From NCBI GenBank assembly GCA_015486775.1, contig WFRA01000089.1:1-9773 (forward strand): DNA of 9,773 bases, in the 5' to 3' direction. The notes under the pieces were generated by a model, which saw only the letters and a list, made by a program, of their open reading frames with translations, was not told the origin of the DNA and did not search any database. Shown one piece after another: positions 1 through 7,863 of this stretch. Made by a program: the position numbers and the translations under genes. This stretch comes from Kiritimatiellales bacterium. Its GTDB lineage: Bacteria; Verrucomicrobiota; Kiritimatiellia; Kiritimatiellales; Pontiellaceae. Each line of letters opens with the position of its first letter. The first letter of the stretch is position 1.

Positions 1-1235
1 GCCGCAGGGCTGGCCACGTAGTCTCCGTTTTGGTTGGGTTGGAGCGGGGTGGGTTTCCAGGCTTTTCCGATGGTTTCGAGGCGGAAGTCGCGGGCTTTGG
101 GATTGGCGGTCCGCCACAGGGTGGCTTTGTTCGGGGTGCAGTCGGAGTGGGCGGTGATGGTGTTGCCCGGGGAGACGGTCCAGTCGATCCGGGGCAGGGG
201 GCGGTCGTTGAGCATGCAGCAGTAGAATGCGGAGAGCGATTCGAATGCGCCGGAGTTCAGGCGGTGGTCGGTGTTGGGGATGTAGCGCAGGGAGTTGGCG
301 CCGGGGAGGTCGTGGAAGTAGAGCCGCGAGGAGTCGGGCAGGAAAAACTGGTCGCCCGCCGAGTTGACGATGAGCTTGGGCATGGCGAGCCGGTCGAGGT
401 AGCTGTAGGGATCGACGATCTTGGCCAACTCCTGTCCCTTTTTGGTTCCGAGGCGCCCGAAGACGTCCATCTTTTCGTAGGGGGCGATGGCGGAGGAGTA
501 GAATCCGTATGCGGCGCGGTGGTGCTTCATCTGGGCGTCGAGCCTGAGCACGTCGATCACCGCCGGGGCGATGGCGACCACGCGCGGGTCGGCGGCGGCG
601 ACCAGCCAGGTGGTCCAGCCGCGCTTGGAGCCGCCCGCCACCACGAATTTCCGGACCTTGGAATGTCCGCCGGTGGCGGTTGCAACCTGCTGGGCGACGG
701 TGTCCATGGCGCGGATGGCGGCCTTGACCATGGGCAGGAGCAGGGGCCATTCGCTGTCGCCGCCGCGCAGGTATTTGTCGAAGGTGTAGGCGATGATGTC
801 GTCTTCGGAGCGCGGGGCGGGGGAGTCCGCAAAGCGCAGGGGCTGGCTCGGGACGTTCCGGAGGATGGCGACGACCGATTTGGTGGCGGTGGCCAGGTCG
901 GCGAATCCGGAATCGGTTTCCGGCGGGGGCGCATCGCGTTTTCCGCCGGTGATCCAGAGCAGGGCGGTGTCGCGGTCGATGGTGTCGGGCATGATGACGG
1001 TGAGCCAGTGCGTCCAGAGCGGGGCATCCACCTCGTCGGAATTCCGCCATTGTTGGCTGGTCATGCGAATGTTGTAGGCGGTGTAGCCGTCGCCGCGGGT
1101 GGCGCCCTGGACGTGGTAGGCATAGTTGGTGTCGGGCTTGGCGATATAGTCGTCAAGGGGCGTCGCCAAGGCGGCAAGGGCGGAGAAGAGCGCGAAGAGC
1201 ACGAAAAGGGCGATGGGGCTGCGGGGTGGTTTCAT
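1..1235 (-). CDS. PhoPQ-activated pathogenicity-related family hydrolase, secreted (3' end off the left edge)
   Basis: Reading leftward from ATG 1235-1233 gives 411 open codons with no stop before the edge, so the C-terminus is missing. An AGGA lies 7 nt before the ATG. Residues 1-24 form a signal peptide (basic KPPR start, hydrophobic run, ALA cleavage site), so the protein should be exported. The rest matches my memory of the PhoPQ_related family (PF10142; PqaA of Salmonella), an alpha/beta-hydrolase group. Ser203 lies in AGGSKRGWTTW as the likely nucleophile, Asp295 in SAGDQFFLPD, and His324 in PNTDHRLNSG: order and spacing fit a catalytic triad. WITGG at 94-98 may belong to the oxyanion region. 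The C-terminal segment after about residue 350 (WTVSPGN...) looks like the beta-rich tail of the family. Substrate is unknown; despite the family name, environmental bacteria carry such genes and no virulence role is implied. It is divergent from the regulator at 1425. A long plus-strand frame opposite it is a codon-bias shadow. Confidence 0.85.
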   Translation of the reverse strand, partial: MKPPRSPIALFVLFALFSALAALATPLDDYIAKPDTNYAYHVQGATRGDGYTAYNIRMTSQQWRNSDEVDAPLWTHWLTVIMPDTIDRDTALLWITGGKRDAPPPETDSGFADLATATKSVVAILRNVPSQPLRFADSPAPRSEDDIIAYTFDKYLRGGDSEWPLLLPMVKAAIRAMDTVAQQVATATGGHSKVRKFVVAGGSKRGWTTWLVAAADPRVVAIAPAVIDVLRLDAQMKHHRAAYGFYSSAIAPYEKMDVFGRLGTKKGQELAKIVDPYSYLDRLAMPKLIVNSAGDQFFLPDSSRLYFHDLPGANSLRYIPNTDHRLNSGAFESLSAFYCCMLNDRPLPRIDWTVSPGNTITAHSDCTPNKATLWRTANPKARDFRLETIGKAWKPTPLQPNQNGDYVASPA

Positions 1236-1424
1236 GGTTGGTTCCTGTTGAATGGCGGCGGTGAAAAACAAAGAGCCACTCTATTTGCGGGAGGGCGCTC
1301 CATCAAGAAGAAGGTGCCTGGAATGGGATCCGTCCGGCGGGCATGGAATATTTAGGCAAATTGCCGGTTGCGCATCTTGCGGTTTGGTGTAGTTTGTCGC
1401 GGATTCACACGGGAGGTGCTGTTT
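1236..1424. promoter_or_regulatory. Divergent intergenic region between the hydrolase and the HTH-EIIA gene
   Basis: These 189 bp must hold the promoters for both divergent genes. I see no convincing -35/-10 pair on either strand. The clear elements are the AGGA ribosome site for the minus gene, GGGAGGTG at 1411-1418 for the plus gene, and three TTGC words at 1361, 1368 and 1377 that might be operator half-sites. The stretch at 1361-1400 is the likeliest promoter area for the plus-strand operon, by position only. Confidence 0.4.
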
Positions 1425-2060
1425 ATGCACGAAATCATGACCATCGAGGAAGTGGCCGCATATTTGCGCGTATCGGAGCGCACGGTGTATGACTGGGCGC
1501 AAAAGGGCGATCTGCCGGGCGGCAAGCTGGGCACGACCTGGCGCTTCAAGCGCGAGGATGTCGAGAACTGGGTCAATTCGCGCCTTTCCACCAAGCCGGT
1601 TTCCGGCGGAGTGACCAGCGGCGCCGTTTTGTCGGAAGACCGCATTCTTTTGCTGGATTCCACCGACAAGAAAACCGTGCTTACCCGTCTGGTCGATTTG
1701 CTGGCCGATACCCCGGTCGTGAAAAACCGCGACGCCCTGCTCAAGGGAATCATGGATCGCGAGGAGCTGATGAGCACCGGCATCGGGTTCGGCATCGGCG
1801 TTCCGCATGTGCGCATCGATTCGGTGGGCGACCTGGTGATGGCGGTGGCGGTGTGCAAGCAGCCGGTGGTCGGCTATGCCTCCCTCGACGGCGAGCCGGT
1901 GCGGATTGTCTGCATGCTGGCGGCGCGTTCTGACCAGCATACGAAATATATCCGCACGCTCTCGTCGATCAGCTCCCGCCTGAAGGATCCGGACATCCGC
2001 GAGAAAATCATTTCGTCGGACGATCCGGCGACGGTCTGCAAACTCCTCATTTCGGAATAG
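1425..2060 (+). CDS. HTH (excisionase/MerR-like) - PTS EIIA fusion regulator
   Basis: A 211-residue protein. I chose ATG 1425 because GGGAGGTG (1411-1418) lies at proper spacing and the helix-turn-helix begins at once; an in-frame ATG at 1368 lacks such a site and adds 19 unrelated residues. Residues 3-53 (MTIEEVAAYLRVSERTVYDW...GTTWRFKREDVENWV; quoted in two parts) are a typical HTH_17 excisionase-type DNA-binding domain. Residues about 68-208 are a PTS EIIA type-2 (fructose/PtsN class) domain: the phospho-acceptor is His128 in GIGVPHVR, preceded by the expected DREELMSTGIG. The protein thus probably combines DNA binding with a phosphorylatable sensor. No EI, HPr or EIIB/C is seen nearby, so a sugar-uptake role is unlikely and a PtsN-like regulatory role likely. 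Five nt separate its stop from the antiporter start, which points to that transporter as partner or target. Confidence 0.9.
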   Translation: MHEIMTIEEVAAYLRVSERTVYDWAQKGDLPGGKLGTTWRFKREDVENWVNSRLSTKPVSGGVTSGAVLSEDRILLLDSTDKKTVLTRLVDLLADTPVVKNRDALLKGIMDREELMSTGIGFGIGVPHVRIDSVGDLVMAVAVCKQPVVGYASLDGEPVRIVCMLAARSDQHTKYIRTLSSISSRLKDPDIREKIISSDDPATVCKLLISE

Positions 2061-2065
2061 AAACC

Positions 2066-3739
2066 ATGCATGGAATTCAGATGGGAGTCCTCGCCCTGTT
2101 GGGCATCTGTGTGGCCGGCGGCGTGGTGGGCGCGTGGATCTTCCAAAAGCTCAAGGTTCCCCAGGTGGTGGGCTATATCGTGGTGGGCGTGCTGCTTGGC
2201 GATACCGGCTTCGGGCTGCTCCACCCGGCGGACATCGCCGCGCTGGGTTCCTTCAACAATTTTGCCCTGGGGCTGATCGGCTTTCTGGTCGGCGGCGAGC
2301 TGAGCGGGAGCATCTTCAAGAAATACGGCAAGCAGTTCACGGCGATGCTCATGGGGGAGGGGCTGGCGGCCTTTGTTCTCGTGGGGGTGACCTCGACGCT
2401 GATCATCAATCTGGTGGTGCACGACTGGGCGGTCTCCATCGCCACGGGGATCGTGTTCGGTGCGATCGCCTCGGCCACTGATCCGGCTTCGACCATCAGC
2501 GTGCTGTGGGAATACCGCGCGGCCGGGGTGCTCACCACCGCCGTGATCGCCATCGTGGCGCTCGACGACGCCCTGGCCATGACGCTCTACGGGCTGGGGA
2601 CGAGCGCGGCCAATATCCTGACCCACAGCGGCGGGGAATCGGTGGGCGCCGCGATGCTCCATACCGCGATCCATCTGGGCGGCGCCATTGGGCTGGGGTT
2701 TTCCTGCGGCTATGTGCTCAACGCCATGATGCACTACCTGCCGCAGACCGAAAAGCGGCTGGGCCTCTCCATCGGCATCCTCCTGCTTTGCGTCGGCCTC
2801 TCCGTGGCGTTCGACATGGATCTGATCCTCGCCAGCATGACCGTGGGGATCGTGCTGATCAACAAGGCACCCAAGCGCAGCGCCCAGCTTTTTGAAACGA
2901 TCCGTTCTTTTGCCACGCCCATCTACATTGTCTTTTTCGTGCTGGTGGGCGCCCGCCTTTCGCTGGGCAGCATGCCGGGGTGGGTCTGGGCGCTGGTGGG
3001 TTCGTATGTGCTGATGCGCAGTCTGGGGAAATGGGTCGGCGCCTACGCCGGCGCGCGGATGTCCAAGGCCGAAAAGCCAGTCCAGAAGTATATGGGCATG
3101 ACGCTCTTCGCCCAGGGCGGCGTGGCCGTCGGCCTCTCCATCGTGGCGAGCCAAAACCTCCAGCACATCCACGTGGCCGGGGGGCTGAGCCTCGGCGATA
3201 CCATCATCTTCACCGTCACCGCCACCACCCTCTGTGTGCAGCTCATCGGCCCGGCCTTCACCAAGCTGGCTATCAAGAAGGCCGGCGAAATCGGACGCAA
3301 CGTCACCGAAGAGGACGTGCTGGACGAATGGAGCGTGCGCGATGCGGTGAACACCGAGATCGTCCCGCTGCAGGAGGGCACCCCGCTCGATGCCGTGGTG
3401 CGCGACTTTGCCGAACAGGAGACCTTTGTCTACCCCGTGGTTTCCAAGGATGGGAAAATCATCGGCGTGCTGACCTTCGACATGCTCAAGGAGCTGCTGG
3501 TCGACCGCGACACCTGGCAATGGCTGCTCGTCGGCGATGTCATGAAGCCGCTGAAGGAGCACCTTTTGGTCGACATGAACCTGGGCGAAGCCTTGCAGGA
3601 GATGCAGAACCTCCACGTGGAGGCACTGCCCGTCGTCGAGAGCGCCGACACCGGGAAGCTGCTGGGCATCCTCGACCGGCGCGAAGCCCGCCGCAAGGTC
3701 GGGGTCGAGCTCGTGCGCCGCCAAACCGTGTCCGCCTGA
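2066..3739 (+). CDS. Cation:proton antiporter (PF00999) with C-terminal CBS pair
   Basis: A 557-residue inner-membrane protein. Residues 1 to about 405 are a Na+/H+ exchanger-type membrane domain with some 12-13 hydrophobic helices. The family's ion-site residues are visible: SATDPAS (Asp139) in the fourth/fifth helix region and [11 protein letters not shown] with the aspartate pair Asp167-Asp168. The DD pair is typical of electrogenic CPA2-type exchangers such as NhaA and NapA, so Na+ or K+ exchange for more than one proton is plausible, though ion preference cannot be read from sequence. Residues about 427-550 are two CBS motifs ([38 protein letters not shown]), which commonly bind adenine nucleotides and gate transport. 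The start could be ATG 2066 or ATG 2081 (residue 6); neither has a strong ribosome site, and coupling to the upstream stop 5 nt away may serve instead. A long minus-strand frame opposite is a shadow. Confidence 0.9.
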   Translation: MHGIQMGVLALLGICVAGGVVGAWIFQKLKVPQVVGYIVVGVLLGDTGFGLLHPADIAALGSFNNFALGLIGFLVGGELSGSIFKKYGKQFTAMLMGEGLAAFVLVGVTSTLIINLVVHDWAVSIATGIVFGAIASATDPASTISVLWEYRAAGVLTTAVIAIVALDDALAMTLYGLGTSAANILTHSGGESVGAAMLHTAIHLGGAIGLGFSCGYVLNAMMHYLPQTEKRLGLSIGILLLCVGLSVAFDMDLILASMTVGIVLINKAPKRSAQLFETIRSFATPIYIVFFVLVGARLSLGSMPGWVWALVGSYVLMRSLGKWVGAYAGARMSKAEKPVQKYMGMTLFAQGGVAVGLSIVASQNLQHIHVAGGLSLGDTIIFTVTATTLCVQLIGPAFTKLAIKKAGEIGRNVTEEDVLDEWSVRDAVNTEIVPLQEGTPLDAVVRDFAEQETFVYPVVSKDGKIIGVLTFDMLKELLVDRDTWQWLLVGDVMKPLKEHLLVDMNLGEALQEMQNLHVEALPVVESADTGKLLGILDRREARRKVGVELVRRQTVSA

Positions 3740-3762
3740 TTGAAAACCTGAAAGGAAAGATT

Positions 3763-4110
3763 ATGAGCGATTTTCCCAATTGTCCCGCGTGTGGATCCGA
3801 ATACGCCTACGAAGACCGGAACCTGTTTGTCTGCCCCGATTGCGGGCACGAGTGGACGCCATCCGCCGCTGGTTCCGAGAAAGAGACCGATGATGGTTTG
3901 GTCGTGAAAGATGCCTTTGGAAACCGGCTGGCCGATGGCGACTCCATCTCCATCGTCAAGGATCTGAAGGTCAAGGGTGCCTCCTCGGCGCTGAAGGTTG
4001 GAACCAAGGTGAAAAACATCCGCCTCGTCGAGGGCGACCACAACATCGATTGCAAGATTCCGGGGTTTGGAGCCATGCAGCTCAAGTCCGAATTTGTGAA
4101 AAAGGTCTAG
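3763..4110 (+). CDS. yjdM: YjdM/PhnA family zinc-ribbon protein
   Basis: A 115-residue protein from ATG 3763, with AAGGA ending 6 nt before it; 23 bp after the antiporter stop codon it is probably the third gene of the operon. Longer frames upstream of this ATG overlap the antiporter and are not real. The N-terminus is a zinc ribbon with Cys7/Cys10 (CPAC) and Cys24/Cys27 (CPDC). The C-terminal half, about residues 45-115, is the conserved PhnA domain ([20 protein letters not shown], then LKVKG...[29 protein letters not shown]). The length equals that of the family (about 110 residues). E. coli PhnA was named for alkylphosphonate use but has no phosphonatase activity; that belongs to a different PhnA. 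The biochemical role of YjdM is unclear, so no function is inferred beyond the family. Confidence 0.93.
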   Translation: MSDFPNCPACGSEYAYEDRNLFVCPDCGHEWTPSAAGSEKETDDGLVVKDAFGNRLADGDSISIVKDLKVKGASSALKVGTKVKNIRLVEGDHNIDCKIPGFGAMQLKSEFVKKV

Positions 4111-4116
4111 TGCTCC

Positions 4117-4134
4117 GAGCCTCTTGCAAAACCC
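4117..4134. repeat. Possible insertion-sequence end (gagcctcttgcaaaaccc)
   Basis: Just after the yjdM stop, this 18-nt word resembles terminal inverted repeats of several insertion-sequence groups as I remember them. It lies on the side where the transposase remnant (minus strand, ending at 4283) would have its 3' element end. No inverted partner was found in the window, so this is weak. The stretch also contains half of a short AAACC-CTT-GGTTT hairpin (4129-4141). Confidence 0.2.
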
Positions 4135-4173
4135 TTGGTTTCGCCGAGGTAGTTGTTTCGTTCATGGTTGTTT

Positions 4174-4229
4174 GTTGATAGGGCAAGATGCTGTCACGCT
4201 GAACACCCTTCAATCGGCAACCTATCAAC
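4174..4229. repeat. 9-bp perfect inverted repeat, gttgatagg / cctatcaac
   Basis: Arms at 4174-4182 and 4221-4229 match perfectly and are 38 bp apart. The loop is too long for an intrinsic terminator and no T-run follows. It may be part of the decayed mobile element or an operator-like pair; nothing else supports either. Confidence 0.35.
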
Positions 4230-4282
4230 CGTCATCTGAAAGCATTCCGCTGAGATTTTCGTAGCACACATTCGTCACCCAA

Positions 4283-4528
4283 TTATCCAGATTGTAGCGG
4301 GATTATCGGTTTGCACCTAAAGTGCGGGTCGAGGTAGGCGTTGGCGTCGAGTCCCATCGCGGCGAGCACGGCCGAGGTTCGGGGGTTGGGCGGGCGTATT
4401 AGATGGCGTATTCATTTGATGCAGGCGACGGTGATTCCGACAACGATGGTACTCATCATGAAGGCGGTGGGTTTGTCGGTTTTCCGGTTTACCCAGCCGG
4501 GCAGGCGTTTCTCTGTGTTTTTTACATG
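4283..4528 (-). pseudogene. Decayed C-terminal fragment of a transposase (IS4/IS1634-like)
   Basis: One minus-strand frame reads as protein-like sequence broken by a single TGA at 4414-4412, and closes with TAA at 4285-4283. Before the TGA: LPGWVNRKTDKPTAFMMSTI then VVGITVACIK. After it: IRHLIRPPNPRTSAVLAAMG then LDANAYLDPHF. The pattern (K/R)P-T-x3-M-x5-GI-x-V followed by an R-L-x-R-P segment and a (V/I)L-xx-(M/L)GLD helix resembles the C-terminal end of IS4-superfamily DDE transposases as I recall them. No start, no DDE catalytic core and no N-terminal part remain between here and the trpB stop. By chance the frame is the same as trpB's, so readthrough of the trpB TGA would enter it. An unrelated degraded gene is the main alternative. 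Confidence 0.42.
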
Positions 4529-4546
4529 CGTGCGCGGTTCCCCGCG

Positions 4547-5740
4547 TCAGGGGCGCTCCTTTTTCCATTCGGCGATCTGCTGCACGTCTTTGTCGCCGCG
4601 ACCGGAGACGTTGACGACGAGCAGGTCGTCGGAGGTAAACTGCGCGGCGTTCTTGATGATCCAGGCGATGGCGTGGGAACTTTCAAGGGCTGGAAGTATG
4701 CCTTCCCACTGCGAGAGCTTGTCGAAGCCGTCGACGGCCTCGATGTCGGTGACGTGGGAATATTCCGCGCGGTGGAGGTCGCGTAGCAGGCTGTGCTCGG
4801 GGCCGACGGCGGCATAGTCGAGCCCGGCGCTGATGGAGTGGGTGAGGGCAATCTGCCCGTCGCCGTCTTGCAGGACATAGGTCTTGGTGCCTTGGAGGAT
4901 GCCGATCTTGTCTTCGGCAAAGCGCGCGGCATGCATGCCGGTGCCGACACCGAACCCACCGGCCTCGACGCCGACCATGCGGACGCCTTCGTCCTTGATG
5001 AAGGGATGGAAGAGGCCAATGGCGTTGCTGCCGCCGCCGACGCAAGCAATAAGGGCGCTGGGCAGGCGGCCTTCCGCTTTGAGAATCTGCTTGCGGGCTT
5101 CGCGGCCGATCACGCTCTGGAAGTCGCGCACCATCATGGGGTAGGGGTGCGAGCCGAGGGCGGAGCCGAGGATGTAGTGCGTGTTCCGAATGTTGGAAAC
5201 CCAATCGCGCATCGCTTCGTTCACCGCTTCCTTGAGCGTCTGCTGGCCGATGGTTACGGGGACGACGGTTGCGCCGAGGCTCTCCATGCGGAAGACGTTG
5301 AGCGCCTGCCGCTCCATGTCGACCTTGCCCATGTAGACCACGCACTCCATGCCGAACATGGCGCAGACGGTGGCGGTGGCTACGCCGTGCTGCCCGGCGC
5401 CGGTCTCGGCGATGATGCGCCGTTTGCCCATCCGCTTGGCGAGCAGGATCTGCCCCATGGAGTTGTTGATCTTGTGGGCACCGGTGTGGCAGAGATCCTC
5501 GCGCTTGAGGTAGATGTTCGTGCCGAGCTCGCGACCCATCCGCTCCGCGCGGTAGAGCGGCGTGGGGCGGCCGACATATTCGCGCAGGTAGTATTGCAGC
5601 TCCTTCTTGAACTCCGGATCCCGGCGGAGTTTCTTGTAGACACGGGTCAGCTCGTTCAGCGGCTCCATCAGGGTTTCCGGAACAAACATGCCGCCATAGG
5701 GGCCGTAGTGGCCTTGCGAATCGGGTTGGGTCGGTTTCAT
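4547..5740 (-). CDS. trpB: Tryptophan synthase beta chain
   Basis: A 397-residue PLP enzyme of the cytoplasm that condenses indole with L-serine to give L-tryptophan. I chose ATG 5740 because GGGAGG lies 8 nt upstream; an in-frame TTG two codons earlier sits too near that site. Family hallmarks are all present: [13 protein letters not shown] at the N-terminus, the PLP lysine Lys90 in HTGAHKINN, the catalytic glutamate Glu112 in AETGAGQHG, the phosphate loop GGGSN at 235-239, and the PLP-ring serine Ser379 in NVSGRGDKD. Length and motifs fit the short TrpB1 type, which normally pairs with TrpA. Yet no trpA or other trp gene lies in the window; downstream is a degraded transposase. The gene follows yebC by 56 nt and probably belongs to the tyrS-yebC transcript. 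A 4-bp hairpin covers part of its ribosome site. Confidence 0.97.
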   Translation of the reverse strand: MKPTQPDSQGHYGPYGGMFVPETLMEPLNELTRVYKKLRRDPEFKKELQYYLREYVGRPTPLYRAERMGRELGTNIYLKREDLCHTGAHKINNSMGQILLAKRMGKRRIIAETGAGQHGVATATVCAMFGMECVVYMGKVDMERQALNVFRMESLGATVVPVTIGQQTLKEAVNEAMRDWVSNIRNTHYILGSALGSHPYPMMVRDFQSVIGREARKQILKAEGRLPSALIACVGGGSNAIGLFHPFIKDEGVRMVGVEAGGFGVGTGMHAARFAEDKIGILQGTKTYVLQDGDGQIALTHSISAGLDYAAVGPEHSLLRDLHRAEYSHVTDIEAVDGFDKLSQWEGILPALESSHAIAWIIKNAAQFTSDDLLVVNVSGRGDKDVQQIAEWKKERP

Positions 5741-5750
5741 TATCAAATCC

Positions 5751-5761
5751 TCCCTGCGGGA
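5751..5761 (-). promoter_or_regulatory. Small hairpin overlapping the trpB ribosome-binding site
   Basis: On the minus strand TCCC-GCA-GGGA forms a 4-bp stem with a 3-nt loop whose 3' arm is the first half of GGGAGG, the trpB ribosome site. An alternative, slightly larger pairing is AAATCC (5764-5759) with GGATTT (5750-5745). Either could lower initiation; both are short and could be chance. Confidence 0.25.
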
Positions 5762-5796
5762 TTTCCCTGACCGGAGGCCGGAAGTTTCGCGAACAG

Positions 5797-6552
5797 CTAT
5801 TCTTCTTCCAGCTGTGCGGCGATTTCGTCCGAGATATCGAAGTTCGAATAGACATCCTGCACATCGTCGAGCTCTTCGAGCGCATCAATGAAGCGCATGA
5901 TCGAGTGCGCTTTGTCGATATCGGTCACCTCGGTAACCACGTCGGGAATCATGGTGATGGCTGACTCGGCCATTTCAATTCCGGCCGCTGTGATCGCCTC
6001 CGAAACCGCATCGAAATCGGAGGGTTCGGTGATGACCTCGAACTGCTCGTCCTCGGTCTTCAGGTCTTCGGCACCGGCTTCGAGGACAAGATCCATCAGG
6101 GTCTCCTCGTCGGTCAGTGCCTTGTCGATAAAGATCTGGCCCTTGCGCTGGAACATGCGGCTAACAGCACCCTGCTCGGCCATGTTGGCTCCGGCCTTGG
6201 TAAAGGCGTGGCGCACATCGGAGGCGGAGCGGTTCTTGTTGTCGGTGAGCACCTTCACCACCACGGCGATGCCGCCTGCGGCGTAGCCCTCGTAGGAGCC
6301 CTCTTCGAGCTTTCCACCTTCGAGCTCGCCCGTGCCCTTCTTGATGGCGCGCTCGATGTTGTCTTTCGGCATGGAAACGCCCTTGGCCTTCTGCACCAGT
6401 GCGCGCAACGAAATATTGTCGTCCACGTTCCCGCCGCCTTGCGCGGCCGCCACCATAATTTCCTTGGCAATCTTGCTGAAGACCTTGCCGCGCGCGGCAT
6501 CGGCCTTTCCTTTCTTATGCTTGATGTTTGCCCACTTGCTATGTCCTGACAT
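5797..6552 (-). CDS. yebC: YebC/PmpR family DNA-binding translation factor
   Basis: A 251-residue cytoplasmic protein close to the family's usual length of about 245. The start ATG 6552-6550 has GGAG about 9 nt upstream. The N-terminal signature is intact: [20 protein letters not shown] then [11 protein letters not shown], followed by the central [16 protein letters not shown] and the [15 protein letters not shown] segment. The acidic C-terminus ([14 protein letters not shown]) closes the third domain. YebC-type proteins were first described as transcriptional regulators that bind DNA, and some members are now linked to resolving ribosome stalling at polyproline, a role related to EF-P. Which applies here cannot be read from sequence. 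It sits 32 nt after tyrS and 56 nt before trpB, so it is the middle gene of a probable operon. In many bacteria yebC neighbours ruvC instead; neither ruv gene is seen here. Confidence 0.97.
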   Translation of the reverse strand: MSGHSKWANIKHKKGKADAARGKVFSKIAKEIMVAAAQGGGNVDDNISLRALVQKAKGVSMPKDNIERAIKKGTGELEGGKLEEGSYEGYAAGGIAVVVKVLTDNKNRSASDVRHAFTKAGANMAEQGAVSRMFQRKGQIFIDKALTDEETLMDLVLEAGAEDLKTEDEQFEVITEPSDFDAVSEAITAAGIEMAESAITMIPDVVTEVTDIDKAHSIMRFIDALEELDDVQDVYSNFDISDEIAAQLEEE

Positions 6553-6584
6553 TGTTCAATTCTCCGTTTTGCGTAATTTACGAA

Positions 6585-7793
6585 TTATCCGTTAATCGCC
6601 ACTTTCGCGAAGCCCCGCTTTCCGGAGCGGATGACCATTCCAGCCTTTGGAACAATCTGCGCGCGTTCGTCGCTTATTTTTTCATCGTCGATCCGGACGG
6701 CACCCTGCTTAACGAGACGGCGCGCCTCGCCGTTACTCTTGGCAAGCCCGGCCTGCACCATCAGGGCAAGCAAACCAATCTCTTCAGCGGGAACCACCAC
6801 TTCCGGAATCTCGTCCGGCAGCTCCTTCTGCGCAAAGACGCGCGTAAATTCTTCCGATGCCTGGACGGCCTCGGCCTCGCCGATGAAGCGCTTGACCACC
6901 TCCTGGCCGAGCATGTCCTTCGCGGCACGCGGATGCAGCTCGCCGCTGGCCACCTGGGCGTTCATCTTCTGGACCTTTTCGGACGGCCAGCAGAGGATGT
7001 ATTCAAAATATTTCCACATCAGCTCGTCCGGAACGCTCATGAGCTTGCCGTACATATCGCGCGCGGTTTCATCCACCCCGACATAGTTGTTGAGGCTCTT
7101 GCTCATTTTCTTCACGCCGTCGAGCCCTTCGATCAGCGGCAGGGTCATGACGCACTGCGGCTTCTGCCCCATCGCCTTTTGCAGCTCGCGCCCCAGCAGC
7201 AGATTAAAAAGCTGGTCGGTGCCGCCGAGTTCGAGATCGGCCTCGACCATGACGGAATCGTAGGCCTGCACCAGCGGGTAGAGAAACTCGACGATCGAGA
7301 TCGGCTGCTGCGCGGCATAGCGCTTGGAAAAATCGTCGCGCGCGAGCATCTGCGCCACGGTGACGTGCGCGGAGAGGCGGATCACATCCTCGAACGACAT
7401 CTTGCCGCACCACTCCGAGTTAAAGCGGATCTCGGTCTTTTCGGGATCGAGAATCTTGAAGATCTGTTTTTGGTAGGACTCCGCATTCACCGCCACCTGC
7501 TCCTTCGTGAGCGGCTTGCGGGTCTGCGAGCGCCCGGAGGGATCGCCAATCATGCCGGTAAAGTCGCCGATAATGAACACCACGGTGTGCCCTGCATCCT
7601 GAAACTCGCGGAGTTTATTCAGCCCCACCACATGGCCGAGATGAATGTCCGGTGCCGAGGGATCGGCTCCATACTTAATGCGCAGCCCGCGCCCTTCGGC
7701 CTGCGCCTTTTCCAGCTTTTTCTTCAGGTCGTCGCGCGCGATAAAATCGACCGCGCGCGCCGAAAGGAAATCCAATTGTTCTTCAATATTCAT
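6585..7793 (-). CDS. tyrS: Tyrosyl-tRNA synthetase (TyrZ-like class)
   Basis: A 402-residue class I aminoacyl-tRNA synthetase that charges tRNA-Tyr. I chose ATG 7793 because family members begin MNxxEQLxFL; an in-frame ATG at 7829 would add 12 unlikely residues. The ribosome site is modest (GGGTGAG close upstream). The HIGH motif is HLGH at 51-54 within ADPSAPDIHLGHVVGLNK, the KMSKS motif is intact at 229-233, and tyrosine/tRNA-site segments include YPLVQAYDS and ELGGTDQLFN. Residues about 335-398 form an S4 RNA-binding domain (ARRLVKQGAVRIDD). The PDIHLGH and FIIGDFTGMIGDPSGRS segments place it in the TyrZ-like branch rather than the E. coli TyrS branch, as I recall these. It is the first gene of the minus-strand run before yebC and trpB. 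No T-box or other riboswitch is evident in its leader. Confidence 0.96.
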   Translation of the reverse strand: MNIEEQLDFLSARAVDFIARDDLKKKLEKAQAEGRGLRIKYGADPSAPDIHLGHVVGLNKLREFQDAGHTVVFIIGDFTGMIGDPSGRSQTRKPLTKEQVAVNAESYQKQIFKILDPEKTEIRFNSEWCGKMSFEDVIRLSAHVTVAQMLARDDFSKRYAAQQPISIVEFLYPLVQAYDSVMVEADLELGGTDQLFNLLLGRELQKAMGQKPQCVMTLPLIEGLDGVKKMSKSLNNYVGVDETARDMYGKLMSVPDELMWKYFEYILCWPSEKVQKMNAQVASGELHPRAAKDMLGQEVVKRFIGEAEAVQASEEFTRVFAQKELPDEIPEVVVPAEEIGLLALMVQAGLAKSNGEARRLVKQGAVRIDDEKISDERAQIVPKAGMVIRSGKRGFAKVAING

Positions 7794-7863
7794 ACAACTC
7801 ACCCGGATGTCGAAAAATGGAGCGGGCATTTAGCCACATCCCCGGAGCAAAGTCACAAAAAAA

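Noticed and set aside
30..1355. Plus-strand open frame of 441 codons opposite the hydrolase
   Set aside because: Gly/Val-rich with no domain sense; it is the antisense shadow of a high-G+C gene whose minus-strand product has a signal peptide and catalytic motifs.
1874..3724. Minus-strand open frame of 616 codons
   Set aside because: His/Asp/Gln-rich antisense shadow of the antiporter and the end of the EIIA gene; no ribosome site and no recognisable domain.
2980..3762. Long in-frame extension upstream of yjdM
   Set aside because: It overlaps the antiporter in another frame and is Arg-rich; the yjdM ATG at 3763 has its own ribosome site and the protein has normal family length from there.
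4793..5770. Plus-strand open frame of 325 codons
   Set aside because: Exact antisense of trpB; Ala/Asp/His-rich composition is that of a codon-bias shadow.
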